Assembly: GCA_024734495.1 (NCBI GenBank)
Contig: JALMQS010000102.1
Coordinates: 11,820,223 to 11,884,222, forward strand
Length of the DNA: 64,000 nucleotides
Origin: Forficula auricularia
Taxonomy: Eukaryota > Arthropoda > Insecta > Dermaptera > Forficulidae
Direction: 5' to 3'
The stretch's first letter is position 1. Each line of letters starts with the position of its first letter. Of this stretch, positions 25,801-41,354 are shown one piece after another. The notes under the pieces are model-generated. The model saw nothing but the letters and a program-made list of their open reading frames with translations. It did not search any database and had not been told where the DNA came from. The position numbers and the translations under genes were made by a program.

Positions 25801-28800
25801 AGTGTTAATGTTTTGCAGTTAAAACACATATAGCTATTAAACAATGAGAAATGTAAACAAATGAATAGTAAATATATTTACTATTCATTTGTTAATAATG
25901 TTTTACTTAAATATCCTACGCCGCTTTCCTTAGAAATGAGAAATGTAAAGGTTAGCGAGAGAAAGCTGATTACGTTAGTTCAACGGGCACCAGTATTGTT
26001 CTAGATATATTAGATAAATTTGAATATTGTTGTGTATTCTGTACATATATTATAGAAATTATTAATATAAAAGACGCCATTTCATATCATTAATACTTTA
26101 TGAATTATAGGAATTCGAATGAGGGCTCGATAGACTTTCAGATAAATTACTTCGTTTTAAAAAGTAAAAATAAAAAAACAAATAAAAACAGAAGACAAAT
26201 TAAAAAAAAATATTTCTTGGAGACTTAATATTTTTATTTTATTGTCTTTTTCAACTTATGTAAACAGGCAATAGATCTGCCGAAAGTCTTCTTTCTATGG
26301 CCAATAGTTTCGACTCACAAGAGAGCAGCAGCACAGTACAAGAAGGAAAATATTTTTAAAATTGGATTAAATTCTTGACGACACGTTCATTATCTAACGA
26401 GATATTTATTTAGTGACTCTGCCTAAAAATCCAAAATTCGTTTTTGAAAAATTATAGTTTTAGATGAGATTTTTAAGACGGTTGTCTTACAGCTCAGATC
26501 TTAGACGGCCTGAGTAAGATTTCGATTTTCTCTTCTTCTCTGAAGAATTTCAAATAAAATAATCAAAATGATTACTAATAATATCTTAACGCTTTTAAAT
26601 CTTTTTTAAATAAAGTTGTATTAGGGCTTTTAATTATTTATTTAATTTATTAATAATATGCAAATAGCTATGCTGTGCCCGCTGAGGCCCCGTGGTTTCT
26701 AGGCCGAGTGCTGTTTGAATATATCTAATATAATCGTATTATTAATTATTTTATTTATTAATTTATATATTACATTATCGAATTTTTAAATCTAGTAAAT
26801 TTAAATATGTTAAAAGATATTTCAATACTGTAATGTCAATATGAATGGAGTTGTTGAATCTAAAACAAATGCCTCGCTCATACTGGGAGGCTTGCGACCC
26901 AACATCTTGATAAAACAGACCAAAGAAGAAAGAAAGCGGACTTATTTGATCAATTTCATTAATTTGGTGGTTCACAGTACCATTCTAATATAATAAAATA
27001 TTCTTTCAATAAAGAATTTTATGGTTGGATTGAAATTTAATGAAAACATCTCGTTTCCTCGCTCCGGCAGCAAGTCGGTTAGAAATACCATGAAGTTTTA
27101 TTTTTTTTCTCATTACGTATTCAATAAAATCTATCGAAATTTTATATCCATGTGCTATTTTGATTTATCTATTTTATCAAATAATTTTTATTAGAATATT
27201 TGCATTTTTAAAGATAGTTTATTAGAAGTGCAATTTGAAAAAACACTAATAACTTCATTGAAATTTTTTAAAAATATGAAATTTATAGATATTTTAAAAC
27301 AATTAATTATTAATAATTATATTCAATTTTGAACGAAATTGATTCAATACTTTTTGAGAAAACAAAAACCCCGAAAACCGTCTACAAAACGATATTTTTT
27401 GAAAGCACCAGAAAAGTTTCTTTCTTAAAAAAGTCTGAAAAAGTCCAATAAAACGAAACATTGACTTGTGACATGTAGGAGAATTTTAAAATGTTTATAA
27501 AACCCCGTTTTTTAGACCGTTTTCGATGTTTTTTGGAATTATTTTGGAATCCATTAGATAATGCCCCTTCATCTATTGTCTTCTACTTGGAAATGAAAGT
27601 GGAAGTAGGTGTACACGATATTAGGTCGCGGTTCACCCCTCGGGACCAAACCATGAAAAATTCTTCTTGCAACTGATCGTTTACCTGCAAATATTCTAAA
27701 TTTATTTTCTTTATCTGATGTATCAGCCTAGTTCTCTTCTCATTATTGTCAGAATATCTAGTATAGGGCCCAGCAATCTTCGAAACGAATCACTCATATT
27801 TCATAAACTTGCAATTTTTACTTTATCATACAGGGTATGGTCAAGTATTGTAATCGTGCATGAAAAAAGTGTTTTTTTTGCTTCTTTTTTCGAAATATTT
27901 CAAAAACGGCTGAAACTATTTTGATAAAAAAAATTGAACGAAACCATGGCTTTTCGGTCTACAAAAAAGCTCTAATAAGTGAACATTTTTCGAGATAATA
28001 ACTGTTTTGTCAAAATGCCTGTTAGTCTGTGTGTTACCAAATTTTGTGGACGAGCTAGCTCAAAAACTAGTGTGAAACCAAATTTCGCACGTAGTTTTGG
28101 TCCATTGAGATTAAGAGCTTATTAGATTTTGGTGCATATCGACCCGAAGTTAAGGGATGGGGGTGGGGGGAGTTAAAATTTAAAATTACAATATTTTCAA
28201 ACTAAAAAACAAGAAAAAAATAATTTTTATAAAAAAAAATAAAACCGACTTCAAAAAGATTAAATGCAACAAAAAAATAATAAGAACACAAAAATAAAAT
28301 AAAATGCACTAAAAGGTATAAAATAATTATCTAATTTAGTTAAAACTAAACGACGAAATATTAACATGAAATCATTTTTTTGAAGTCGGTGCCAAAAATA
28401 TACATTTTATGAATCGCACTTGACGGATCTTTCTTAGTAGGTTTGGCGGGTAAGCTCGCTTATATAGTTTATTTAGCACCGACTTCAAAAAGTGATTTCA
28501 TGTTAATATTTCGTCGTTTAGTTGTAACTAAATTACATAATTATTTTATACCTTTTAGTGCATTTTATTTTATTTTTGAGTTCTTATTATTTTTTTGTTG
28601 CATTTAATTTTTTTAAAGTCGGTTTTATTTATTTTTTTATAAAAATTATTATTATTTTCTTTTTTACTGATGTTAAGAATAGCGACTTATGATAATACCT
28701 TGCATGCATCTCGTAAGAGAAAGATTCGGGCTAAAAAATCAGAAATTGATAATAAAATTCAATTCATAAATAGATAAATTATCTCACAACGTTAGCGAGT

Positions 28801-31800
28801 TTTAAATGAACATTTTAAGAATGTTTTTTTTTATACAAGATATTATTTAATATAATTTTGATTATTTGGACATAAGAATTGGAGATTTCTGTTATTTTGT
28901 CATTGATCATATCATCAGAACTTGACCAAATTAATATGGGACTACCCCTAAGCTACCCCTTTTCCAATATAAAGAAAGAATCATTGAAATCGGTCTATAA
29001 ACAAAGAAGTTATGCGTGAACATACATAACAATAAAGGTCCAATATCAATGAAAAAAAAACAGGACCAATCGGGAAGTGCAAAAAAAATCATCGAAATCG
29101 GTTCATAATTGGCGAAGAAATCAGGTAACAGACACAAAAAAATTCAGTCCAATTGACAACCTCCTCCTTTTTTGAAGTCCGTTAAAAATGAAATATATTA
29201 TAAAATGAACCTATAATAACGAAAATATTTTTTTGTCGCCAAAATTAAGGGGGGGGGGCAAAAAATGAAAATCTAAGCCCTTGTATCAAACTCAACCAGA
29301 AGTGTATGGTAAAGTCAAATGGATGGCCACATCAGAACATGTCAATTTATTTTACAGAGAGAAGAAAGTCAGCATAAATGTTATATTTTTATTTTTTTAT
29401 TTTAAAAAATGTAATAAGAATCAGTTTTCGATGCTTATGCATTATACTTATTTTGGAGACTAAAGATGAAACATACTCTATTATATTAATTCATTTGTAT
29501 AAAAATGAAATTTTTTTAATAATATACTAAAAGCCAAATCGACTAAGGATCTAATTGCCTAGTTAAGCCCCTGCTAAGTACATTTATTTGTGTAAAGAAT
29601 TAAATATATATAAATATTTTTCTTTATTTTTCAGAAACTAAGGATCTCATCGGAACTGAAATCCGACCGGAATACTGTCCGATCAATGGCCGTTTCACAT
29701 TCATCTACAATCGTAACGATGATTTAGAGAACAAACTGGAGTGCCGAACTCCCATGTCTGAACTAGACAACTGCCCCTCCGGAGCTGAGCTCAACCTACA
29801 CTTTAGACAATGCCTCTCTGAACATTTTGGTAAGTAATCATTAACAATACTAATTAAATTAGTTGCTTTTATTTATTTTTAAATTATTAATGAAAAACCT
29901 AGGATTTCTATATATGAAAATAAAAATTAAATACATGCAAATTAATCATGAACTCCACCTTCATATAACGGTTTAATCGAGATTATTTACTCATCGGAAG
30001 TAAAAATACAAACTATTAAAGCACAATCTGGTCCAATAAGATTTTAAGAACAGAATCTAAGATGCGAATACATAAAAGTATGATAAGGCCAATACTGTCG
30101 TACGCAGCCGAAACAAAGCCAGATACAGCCAACACTAGGCAGATGTTGGAAACGGCTGAGATGAAGACCCTTAGAAGAATCCTTGACCTATCGTTGTTTG
30201 ATAAAGAAGTGAAGACATAAGGGAAAAATGTGAAATCCAAAAGAATGATGATTGGATCATATAGATATAGAAGAGAGAATAGGTACGCACACGTGAAAAG
30301 AATGAGCGAAGACCGAATTCTCAAGAAAATTTTAATTAAAAAGCCAGCAGGGAAAAGAAGCAGAAGTCGACCTAAAAAACGCTGGCAGGACAAGTTAGAA
30401 TAAACAGAGCACAGGTCTATTAATAAGAAGAAGAAGACTTAGAAATTTCTATCTTTTATTTGGTTTGAGTGCTACAATACTTTTCAAGTGCTAGAAAATA
30501 TCAGCATATATTCTAAGAGTTTCATAATTTGTATGAAGAATTAAGGCCAACATATTTTGAAGAATATCTGAGAATAATAGTAGAAACCTTTGATAAGAAG
30601 AAGAGGAGTTTCCACAAGGACACCTTAATAATTGTATCAACTTTCATACTAACAAGAGCTAAGAAAATTAATGCTCTGATTATCGTCAATTGTCGTTGCT
30701 CGATTATAAAAGTACTCCAATATAACTAACCCTTTCTGTTTAAAAGTATATTTAGATTTTCACCTCTTGACTAGTATCGCCGGTCTAAAATTTTATCAAG
30801 ACTCCAATAGAAACGCATCCTTAGTCTTCTCCTTTACATCTATCATTTGTCTTAAATTTGTCATGTTTCTCCATGGATTGAGTCAGTCATTTTGGCCCAT
30901 TCTATTTTTGTGTCGAACAAATATCTCTCTAACTCCACACTTTCTAGTCAAGATTATATATACTGCGAACTCTAATTTATTCAGGCTTGTTATTTTAGGA
31001 GGAATTTTGTTCAAAAATTAATTCATATCCTTAAGAATTGATAAATACCAAAAAATATATATTTTTCTTTATTACTTTCACTATAATAGTAGTATATTAA
31101 GTGAAGTTAGCATCACCAGAAATATACTCATCAATCAACTAAGCTTTCACATTTTTTAGGGTTCCATTTAAAAAGTAAAACGGGAAATCATTAGTGTCGC
31201 TACAATGTCTGCCTGTTTGTCTCTCCTTTTGTCAGAGCATTGTAGCTCGAAAACTAAATAAGATCAAAACTTGAAATGTATTATATAATACATTTCAAGT
31301 ATATTATGTTATATGAATTAATTTTTGAGCAAATCAAAAATCATATTAAATTTTCATCGAATGATTAATTTGGGAAGGTCCAAATTTAATGTGGGAAAAA
31401 TATATATTTTTTTTATCATTGAGTATGAGATATGCTTGTAGAGATTTTTTTAAGTAGTATTAGGCTAAATTTTTAAAAATGACGGTGTGTGAGATCTCCA
31501 AAGTCCCTGTTTTCAGGTGATTTTTGTTCCAGTCGGCATTTAAAAATAAAAATTATGAAAAAATTTCACAAATTCACTCATTCCAATCTTATCATTGAGA
31601 AATAAAAACGAATATATCTAAGTATTTTGGGATTTATAAGGTACGGAACCCTTGGGAATTGTTTCGACTCGCACTATCCCGGCTTATTAATACTATATTT
31701 ATTTATTACTATAAACAGACATAGCTCATAGTACATCAATTATATTACAACATTACACAATTCAAAATAAAAAAAGACGCTTTATAATCATGTCAATGGA

Positions 31801-34800
31801 ATCCTGAGAAGACCAGACCTTGCGATGCGTGAGGAGAAATGAAGGATTTCAACATGTGGAAACTGATGTGGGGATCTAATTATATAGCCTGAACAGTCGA
31901 GACCAGAATAGAAGTGATAATTATTTCTAAGGTGCTTAATTACGAAGACAGTAGGTTGTCTATGGTAATGAATAGGACACTGGCTCTTATCTTAAGGGTC
32001 GCAAACCGAAATTGGGTCGATTGTTGTCTTTAATGGCTCGCAAAAAATTATAACAACATACTAAGTCATAACAACCATAAGCCTTGGGTCACAAAACATA
32101 ATTGTTTATTTCTATTTGGGTTGTGGGCAAAAAAAGCTTAAGAATCACTGAAATCAAAGTACGAAAATTGAGCTAGAATAAAGGCATATAACAATCAAAA
32201 TTATTCATTTAATACACAAACATGAAATCGAAATTCTATAGTCGACAATAAAATTAAATGTAAAATGGCAGAAAAAGTGAAAACTTTTTCCAAGAATCGG
32301 TACACTCTTTTATATATGGTATATGGGGCATTCCATGCCAAATCGACCGCTTTTGACCCTGGCCCCCCCCTTTTTTTTTATCTTTTTCTACCCTAACGAA
32401 AACATTTTTCAGAATTTTTTCAAATTTTTCTACTCAACCGAAAAAAAGTTATTAATTTTTTCAAAAAATGGTGTTTTTCTTTCAAACGCTCATAACTATT
32501 TCTAAAATTGACTAATCGGAACGTTTTTTTTTCGTTTTTATTATTATTTATTTAGTCATTTATCTCTATTTTTTATTTTATTTACTATATTATTTTAAAC
32601 GTGCTTTTCAGAAAAAATACAAAAAAATATTCAACTTCATATTCAATAACATTTTTCAGTTTTTCTGAAAAAAATCATTGATTTTTTGAAGTTGGACATT
32701 TTTTTCCAAAAAAACTTTGATTTATTCTGCGTAGAATGCCACCAACTCCATGTTGGTCAGACTTTTCTTTCTATTTATTTTATTTAATTGAAAAATATTT
32801 TTCCGAACTTTCTGCGACTATCCCAGTGGTTCCCAACTGGGGCGATCGCCCCCCCCCAATGGGCGATTTGAGTTATCGGGGGGGGGGGGGGGCGATAAAT
32901 AAGTGGAGGCGGTTGGGGCGATGAGTATTCAAAGGGGGGGGGGGAATTAAAATACACTCACGTGCAAAGAAATGGAATCATTTCCTTTGCTGCGAGTTGT
33001 TAAATGAAATTTTAATTCTCAAATATAAATAATGTTATATTAATACTTTTTAGAAAAAATATTTAATTTTCTATAAAATTACAAAGAAACATACTGTTGT
33101 GAACATGTACTTCTGTTTTTTAAATGTACGTCAATGATCTTAGTTAATTATTTCACTTCTTTGTTCTTAAAAAAAATCTGTAAAAAATATACATTTTAAT
33201 TTTTTACTTTATCATACAGGAGTATGCTCAAGTATTGTAATCGTGCATGAAAAAGTGTTTTTTTTTTGCTTCTTTTTTTCGAAATATCTCAAAAACGGCT
33301 GAAACTATTTTGATTTAAAAAATTGAGCTCAGCCGTGGCATTTCGGTCTACAAAAAAGCCCTAATAAGTGAACATTGAAAAAATTATATTTTTCGAGATA
33401 ATAATTGTTTTGTCAAAATGTCTGTTAGTTAGTCTTGATTTTATTGTCTGTTAGTCTGTGCGTTACCAAATTTTTGTGGTCGAGCTAGCTCAAAAACTAG
33501 TAGGAATATCAAAACAAAATTTCACACGTAGCTTTGATGCATTGAGATTAAGAGCTAATTAGATTTTGGTGCATATCGACCCAAAATTAAGGAGGGTAGA
33601 GGGGGAGGGGGTAAAAATTAAAAATCTAGACCATTTGAGCAAACTCAACCAAATTTTATATACATAATCCATGGGCCCTCAGAAGTCTAAAAATGCAAAA
33701 ATTAACCCCCCCCCCTGCATGATTATAAATAATTTTATTAAATGTTGAATATAAGTGAGGGGCCAGGTTGTAAAGTCAAGTAGATGGCCACATCCGAACG
33801 TGTCAGTTTATTTTCTATTTTATTTAAGAGTATCCGGATAAAACTGCTTTGGTTGTTTTTATATACGGCAATAAAATTGTTTAAAATAATACAATTGCTT
33901 TATTATTTACACTTTATTTCAAATTAAAATTAGGCATACAATGAAAATGAAAAGGGGGCGATAGGTGTTAGTCAACCTCCAGAAAGGGGCGATGGGCCAC
34001 AAAAGGTTGGGAACCACTGGACTATCCGTTCATGAGTTGCCTTGGGTATCAGAATCCAGACATACAGACAGACATAAAACAGATCATGGTTGAAAATGAT
34101 TTTCTTCACGTTTGACACGTTTTTAAGTTCAATTTTTTTTTATACGTGAATTCAATACAAGTCGGTTCGGGAGGCGAACAAAGCGAGTAATCACAAAAAT
34201 ATGAAATAAATATATTTTAAAATGTTATTTAGCGTAAACTTTATTCCAATATTTTTATTAATATATAGCTACATTATTTTTATTTTTTTTTAAATCTGAT
34301 TTATTTTTCAAAGAAAGAAAAATATCCCCCTCATCCGAAAAAAATGTCTGGCTACATCCTTATTCACCTTATTGGTTTCTCTCTTACTTTGTTTTCAATA
34401 CATTTGTCTAAACATGCATATTATATTATTTTTACAGACATGACATTTCAATGTTTGGGTCACTGGTCAACCACCGGAAATCAAGCTTATTTGGCACTTT
34501 TAGATATAAAAGCACCGGTAGAAAAACAGCCTAAATATCGGTGTGCGGTATGTTTAATAATTATCCTAATCATTAGAATCTTTATCATTAAAAACATATA
34601 TTAGATTTTAATTTATTTTAGATGTTCCGTGAAAATCCTGTTACTGGTAGCATACAAATAGCTTTTTCAAGAGACTCCACCTGTACTACCGATTTGAGTT
34701 CTGCCATATCTGGCTATGAAACGGTTATCCTTACGCCTATTCCATCTAACGGTTGGCCTGATGCTGCGTATGCTGCCAAATGTCGGTAAGTTCAATTAAA

Positions 34801-37800
34801 AATCTATTTGAATAGATATAGAGTAAGTTGAATTATGGTTTCTCTTCATCCTATATAGCTTTGATTAATTATTCTTAAACACATTTTCATTTTCGACTAA
34901 AATCCTAGTAGAAGTAAAGATACGAAAGTTTATTCGTATAGAAATAAATTACTAATGCAATTAAATTTTATCTATCTTGTTTTCTTTTACTACATTTTTG
35001 TTATACTCGGAAGTATTTTGCTACACCCTCTCCACCTGATCTAATCTTAATCTAATATCCCTAATCAATGTTATAAATATTTTTTTATTCCCACTCTACA
35101 CTAATCAACCATCCCTAATAAATATTATTTAAGTTATATAAAGGAGATTATAATTAGGCGGAGCATCAAGAATTAGAAAATTAGATCAACTTTGCGCCGC
35201 GACACTCCTACTTTAAACCCCCTTCCTTTATTTCAATCGGATTAAAAATTTGACACAACTAATAAATAACTCATGACACTTGATAAATACACTAATTCTT
35301 AAAAAAAATTGTTAGAGCCGATTTTGAGAAAATCAATATAAACGAAAAATCATTCATGTAAATGTCCACTTCCGGTTTTCCGATTTCAATTGACTGATTT
35401 AATGTGCCACGCAGAGGGGGGCAGCCCTTTACAAAGAAAATAACAGATTTTTTTTACAAATAATTTAACAAACACCTCATCAGCCGTCCAAAAAAAGCTT
35501 GCTATACTCCTTCTAGCCTATATCGAGCTTAAGTTTTGGATTTCGTAGCTCTGAGACTTATGGTTGCGAAACGCAGGGGGGCGGGGTACATACGTACATA
35601 TATACATACGTACGCACTGACCAATGAATTTTTGGCCTCTGAGGACCACAATATCCGGTTTTATGTCCCAAATCCGGTTTCCAACTATTAAGGGCAACCT
35701 TTCCTTCAATCTAGAAGTTACAAAATACAATTAACTTTTTTAGAGAAAATAGAAAAAAAACGAAATAAAGGAAGGGGGTGTGAATTAGTAGTGTCGCGAT
35801 GATTTCAAATAAATGAAAATGTGAAACTCGTGTGGTGAACACACCAATTGATTCGTTTATCCAACGGTTTGAGCGGCTGTAAAGTCCTTCAATCTCATCT
35901 TTGTAATTTAGCATCAGTTGGATCATGTCAAAAATATTATCCTAAATGAAAGTTTTCGAACAAAAATTAAATCTACTTTTCAAGCATTTACAAAAGAGCC
36001 AAATCATTATTAACAGACGTTTATGAAGAAATTCGTATCGTATCCCTTCGAAGATATCGTAGTAACTTCAAAACTGATAATTCATAACTCTTTCACTTTT
36101 GGACGATTTGGTACGCCAACTAAAAATAGATTTTTACAGCACAAGAGCGTTCTCTCCAACTTACGTTACTTGATACCGAAGGTTTGCTGTGACCAATAAA
36201 AATTGTACATATACAAAAATAAAGTTAGACCTATTGCAAACTGAGTCGGATATTTGGATAACTTATAGGGGGCAAAAGAATAATTCATATCGACCCAGGG
36301 CCGTATTTAGGATCTATGGGCCCCTAGGCTGGACCTGTGGATAGGGCCCTACGGGGGAATTTTTTTTTTAATTAACATACTAAAACCTCATATTCAGCAA
36401 TTATCCAATTAAAAACTTAAAAATAAACGTTTAAAGATTACGATAACGTAACTTTTATACTATTTATTTACTAAAACAGAAAACCTGATTTTAAAAATTG
36501 ACGTAGAATCATTTTTCAACTGGTCAGTGCTCAGTGGTACACTTTGTGGTGCGGGCCCATAGTCTAGGTAGCCTATGATTAAATCCGGCCCTGGATCGAT
36601 CATCAAGCACCAATGAAGAGCAAAAATAAATAAAATGAAAAAATTTTCAAAAAAAAATCCAAGAAAGCTATTAATCATAGAAGAGTCCAATATTTAAAAG
36701 GAGATGTGATTAATTCCTAATGGGTCCAAAATGAAGATGAGGAGGGGGCAGGGTTCTTTCGCAAATGATTTAAGTTATTTTATTAAATATTAAATATAAG
36801 GGAGTAGGCAGGTATAGGGTAAAGTTATGTGGATGGCCACATCAGTTTATTTTTAACTAATAAATTTACTAAAATTTTATCTTTTGTACTTTGAATTTGG
36901 GAAAGAGAGAAATTTTTTTAAACTTTCTATTTTGGACGACATAGAGAAAAAATTTATTAACTATAGCCATCCTCCATACTTTTTAAGATACTTTCTGCTA
37001 TTTTTATTTTGCGTAATTCTCTTTATTACTTTAATCTGGGCCCCGTTTCAAATGGACACGAGACAATTTCACCTCTGCCGCATCCTCTTTAGTCCACTAC
37101 CACTTTTAATAATTATAAATAATGCTTGAGAAATGGTAGAATATTGATAACTTAGCAATTGCATTTACCTCTTTATTACAGATACGAATTTTTCTAAAAA
37201 TGGTTTAATTTAATGGTCATTTCCAAGCCCTCTCACTTATTTCGCATGAGGCTCTGGCTCATTATTTCACCTTAGATAAGGTTCTCTTAAAAATCCGGAA
37301 ACTGCGTTTCGATATCTAAAATGGCCGTAATAATTTGGTCTATACTTGTACTTGGCAACAACTTAAAACAATTATTATACTTATGTGAAATAATCAAAGA
37401 GGACTCCAGCATTTTGAATACAAATACAGTAGAATCTCGTTTATCAGGACTAACTGGGACCAAAGGCAAACCGGATAATCGAAAATCCTGATAATTCGGA
37501 TATATGGGAAATAAAAACAAAACAAATTCTCAAATTTGAATTTATTACGATAAAAAATACATGTTTATATCAGAATTACATAGAATTGTTTAAAATAAGC
37601 TGACGTGTTCTGATGTGGCCATCCACTTGACTTTACCATACAACCTGGCCCTTCACTTATATTTAATATTTAATAAAATTATTTATAATCATGTAGGTCA
37701 GGGGGGTTAGTTTTTGCATTTTTAGATTCCTAGGGGCCCACTGATTATGTATACAAAATTTGGTTCAGTTTGGTAAATGGCCAAGATTTTCATTTTTTGA

Positions 37801-40800
37801 CCCCCCCCCATTTTGGGCGGTTAGTTTTTGCATTTTTAGACTTCTGGGGTCCCGCTGATTATGTATTTGATTTTGGTTGAGTTTGCTCAAATAGCCTAGA
37901 TTTTTAATTTTTAACCCCTCCTTCACCCCCCCCCCCACTTAATTTTGGGTCGATGTGCAGCAAAATCTAATCAGCTCTTAATCTCAATGGACCAAAACTA
38001 CGTGTGAAATTTGGTTTCGATATTCACACTAGTTTTTGAGCTAGCTCGTCCACAAAAATTTGGTACTAGTAATGAAGGTGTTAAAGCTTTTATTTGTGTA
38101 ATTAATTTGATTAAAGTTTGAATTTTTATTTAAATTACACATGATTAACTATAATTATTTATTGAAAACAAATAATACAATATAATTACTGTTTGTATTA
38201 TTATTGTTTTCAATAAATAATTATGATTAATCATGTGTGATTTAAATAAAAATTCAAACTTTAAAAATACATACGTTAAATAAAATAAAATAACGTTTCA
38301 CATCATTTCATTTCAAAGAATTGGTCTACTGTCTTTTGTTTTAAGCACGTATGCCGTTTGAATGAACCATGGTCACGTAATCGCTTCATCACTAGTTCAG
38401 CTGACGTGATATCGGGAGGTCAAATATCATAATTAAACCGAATTTTTGGTTAAATTATAATTACAAATTAAATGCAACAAATAAAATAATAAAACTCAAA
38501 AATAAAATAAAATGCACTAAAAGGTATAAAATAATTATCTAATTTAGTTACAACTAAACGATGAAATTGTTACATGAAATCACTTTTTGAAGTCGGTGCC
38601 AAACATATACATTTTATAAATCGAACTCGACGGATCTTACTTACTACGTATGGCGGGTACACTCGCTTATATTGTTTGTTTAGCACCGACTTCAAAAAGT
38701 GATTTCATGTTAATATTTCATAAGTTAGTTGTAACTAAATTAGATAATTATTTTATACCTTTTAGTGCATTTTATTTTATTTTTGAGTTCTTATTATTTT
38801 ATTTGTTTCATTTAATTTTTTTGAAGTCGGTTTTATTTTTTTTATAAAAATTATTTTTATTTTTCTCTTTTTAGTGATGTTATTAATAATGACTTAATAT
38901 TTTGTATGCATATTGTAAAAGAAAGCGTAGGTCGAATGAATCAGAAAATAATAAAAAAATTCAATTCATAAATATAGAAATTCTCTCGAAACGTTTGCGG
39001 GTTTTAAATGAATGTCTTAAGATTTTTTTTATAAAAGATTTTATTTATTAAAATTTCGATTATTTGCTCATAAGAATTGGAGATTTGCTTTATTTCGTCA
39101 TTGATCATAACCAAATTAATATGGGACCACCCCTAAGTTATCCCCTTTCCAATAAAAAAAGAATCATCGATCCACGTGGCAAAAAGTTTTCGCTGAACAT
39201 ACATAAAATAAGTAAATAAATAAATAGTTAGGTATCTTGACTATCTTGGAGCTATACTGATCCAAACGCAGAAAGAATCATTAAAATCGGTTCATAAACA
39301 AAGAAGTTATTTCTGAACAAACATAACAAAAAAGGTCCAATACCAATGAAAAAAAAACGGGACCAATCGGAAAGTATTCTGAACCCAATGCAAAAAAATC
39401 ATCAAAATTGGTTCACAATTGGCGAAGATATCAGGTAACATAGACACAAAAAAAAATCAGTCGATTTGAGAACCTTTTCCTTTTTTGAAGTCGGTTAAAA
39501 ACGTTCCATTTACAAAAGATATTTCGATATCTTAAATGTTTTTCGAGCTATATTCGCTTTTCATTTTTGAAGAACAAGATACTATATATCATTGCTGTTG
39601 GCATAACTTATTAATAGAATAGAAAATTCACCGCCGCCTGAGCAGCGATATGGTATACATTCAAATAGAACGCTGTGGTTTGACAGCTGCATCTACAGGC
39701 GCTCAAAATTGAAAACACTTTTGGAATAGTAATAACATTTTAAATGATTTTGGTTACACATCTCATGAAAATAATTGGTATCTTGTATTTCGTAACTTAT
39801 TTTTCGATAATCGGTATCCTAAATCAAAGATAGTGATTACAAAAAAAGACATTTTTTTCATATTTTTAAACTAAATTTAATTGTTTTTAAATTATTGGAA
39901 AAAAAATACTTGGTAGGTTTCACATTAAGATATTAAAATAAAACGAATTTATTTTTGGAGAGACTTTAATCTCGATATATATATTTCGGGTGCCTAACCC
40001 ATCGTCAGGAGCAACAGAAAGTAACTCGTAAATTTAATTGTTATATGGTGTGTAGGTACCTAAATCTAATTTTTTGTTTAAAGTGTTTTATGTAAACAAT
40101 CGGATGTTGATGAAGGCAGTCCACGGTGGTTGTAAAAAATAAGACTATAATGGTTTTATTATTTTAGTACTTGATTTGAACTACTTTCATTGACTTTTTG
40201 TTACCCTGAAGAAGCAGAGAATAAATCTCCGAAACGTCGGTTTAACGAATAAATGTAAAATAATAAAACCATTATAGTCTTATTTTTTACAACCACCGTG
40301 GACTGCCTTCAACATCCGATTGCATATTTATACCAGACCGTCTCCTAAAGAAAAACGCTATCAGTTTTATGTAAATATTGTTAAGTTAATTTTTTAAGGA
40401 TTTTGCTATTGGAAACCTAAGAGGGGTGAACCGCGACCTAAAATTGTGTACTCCTACTTCCACTTCCACTTTCATTTCCAAGTAGAAGACAATAGATGAC
40501 AATAGATTATCTAATGAATTTCAAAGTAATTCCAAATAATTCCAAAGACTGTGTACACCTAATTCCAATCGCGGTTCACCCCTCGGAAACCTCTATATGC
40601 GTGGTTTTGAATCTATGGGTAATTACCCCATTGGGGTTTAATAGTTTTTTGAAGGGGTAATCAGATCATGTATTAATTAATATTGTAGCGCAGAAAAATT
40701 TTCTACTTCTCAAAGTATACTTATTTGTTTTTATTATCATTGGTTTAGCTAATTTTCTTATTTAAATAGTAATTACACCATCAAAGTTCTACAAATTGAA

Positions 40801-41312
40801 ACTGAAAGAACATTGAGAACCTTTAGTAGAAAAATAAATGTTAAACAGTCAATAATCCTAATAACTCTTTAGTTATATTTTCTCATATTTTCTTTTTTAA
40901 CAAGGGGTAAAGACAGTGGCTTGCTTGGTCATAGGGTTGACAAAACTGTCAAGGTTAAAAAATACTCAATCTTTTATAATAAGTAAAAAAATGTATATAT
41001 GTATATTAGTCACAGTTTTTCCTTTGGATCTAAGGATCAGCAGATCAACACTAACTCATATATAATATTCATTATATTATAAGCCATGATCTTTATTAAT
41101 TTTCTTTTAAGAAAATCTGATTAGTAATTTTTTACGTAATCAGTATTTTGTACACTCAAACCTGTTTTTGTGCGGTCTTTTTTGTAAAGGTAAATTTATT
41201 CTTTTTTAGGTAGATTTCGAAGAAATATATCTCTTGCGCTCACTCTCATGGCGGAAAATTTCATCATAGTTTTTCCGATCATGGCCCCTAGACCCCAAAA
41301 CCACCCTCCATT

Positions 41313-41354
<42 letters not shown>

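Noticed and set aside
30767..31021. 84-codon hydrophobic frame on the + strand
   Set aside because: Starts at TTG, no homology recognised and no splice signals; hydrophobicity comes from T-rich DNA.
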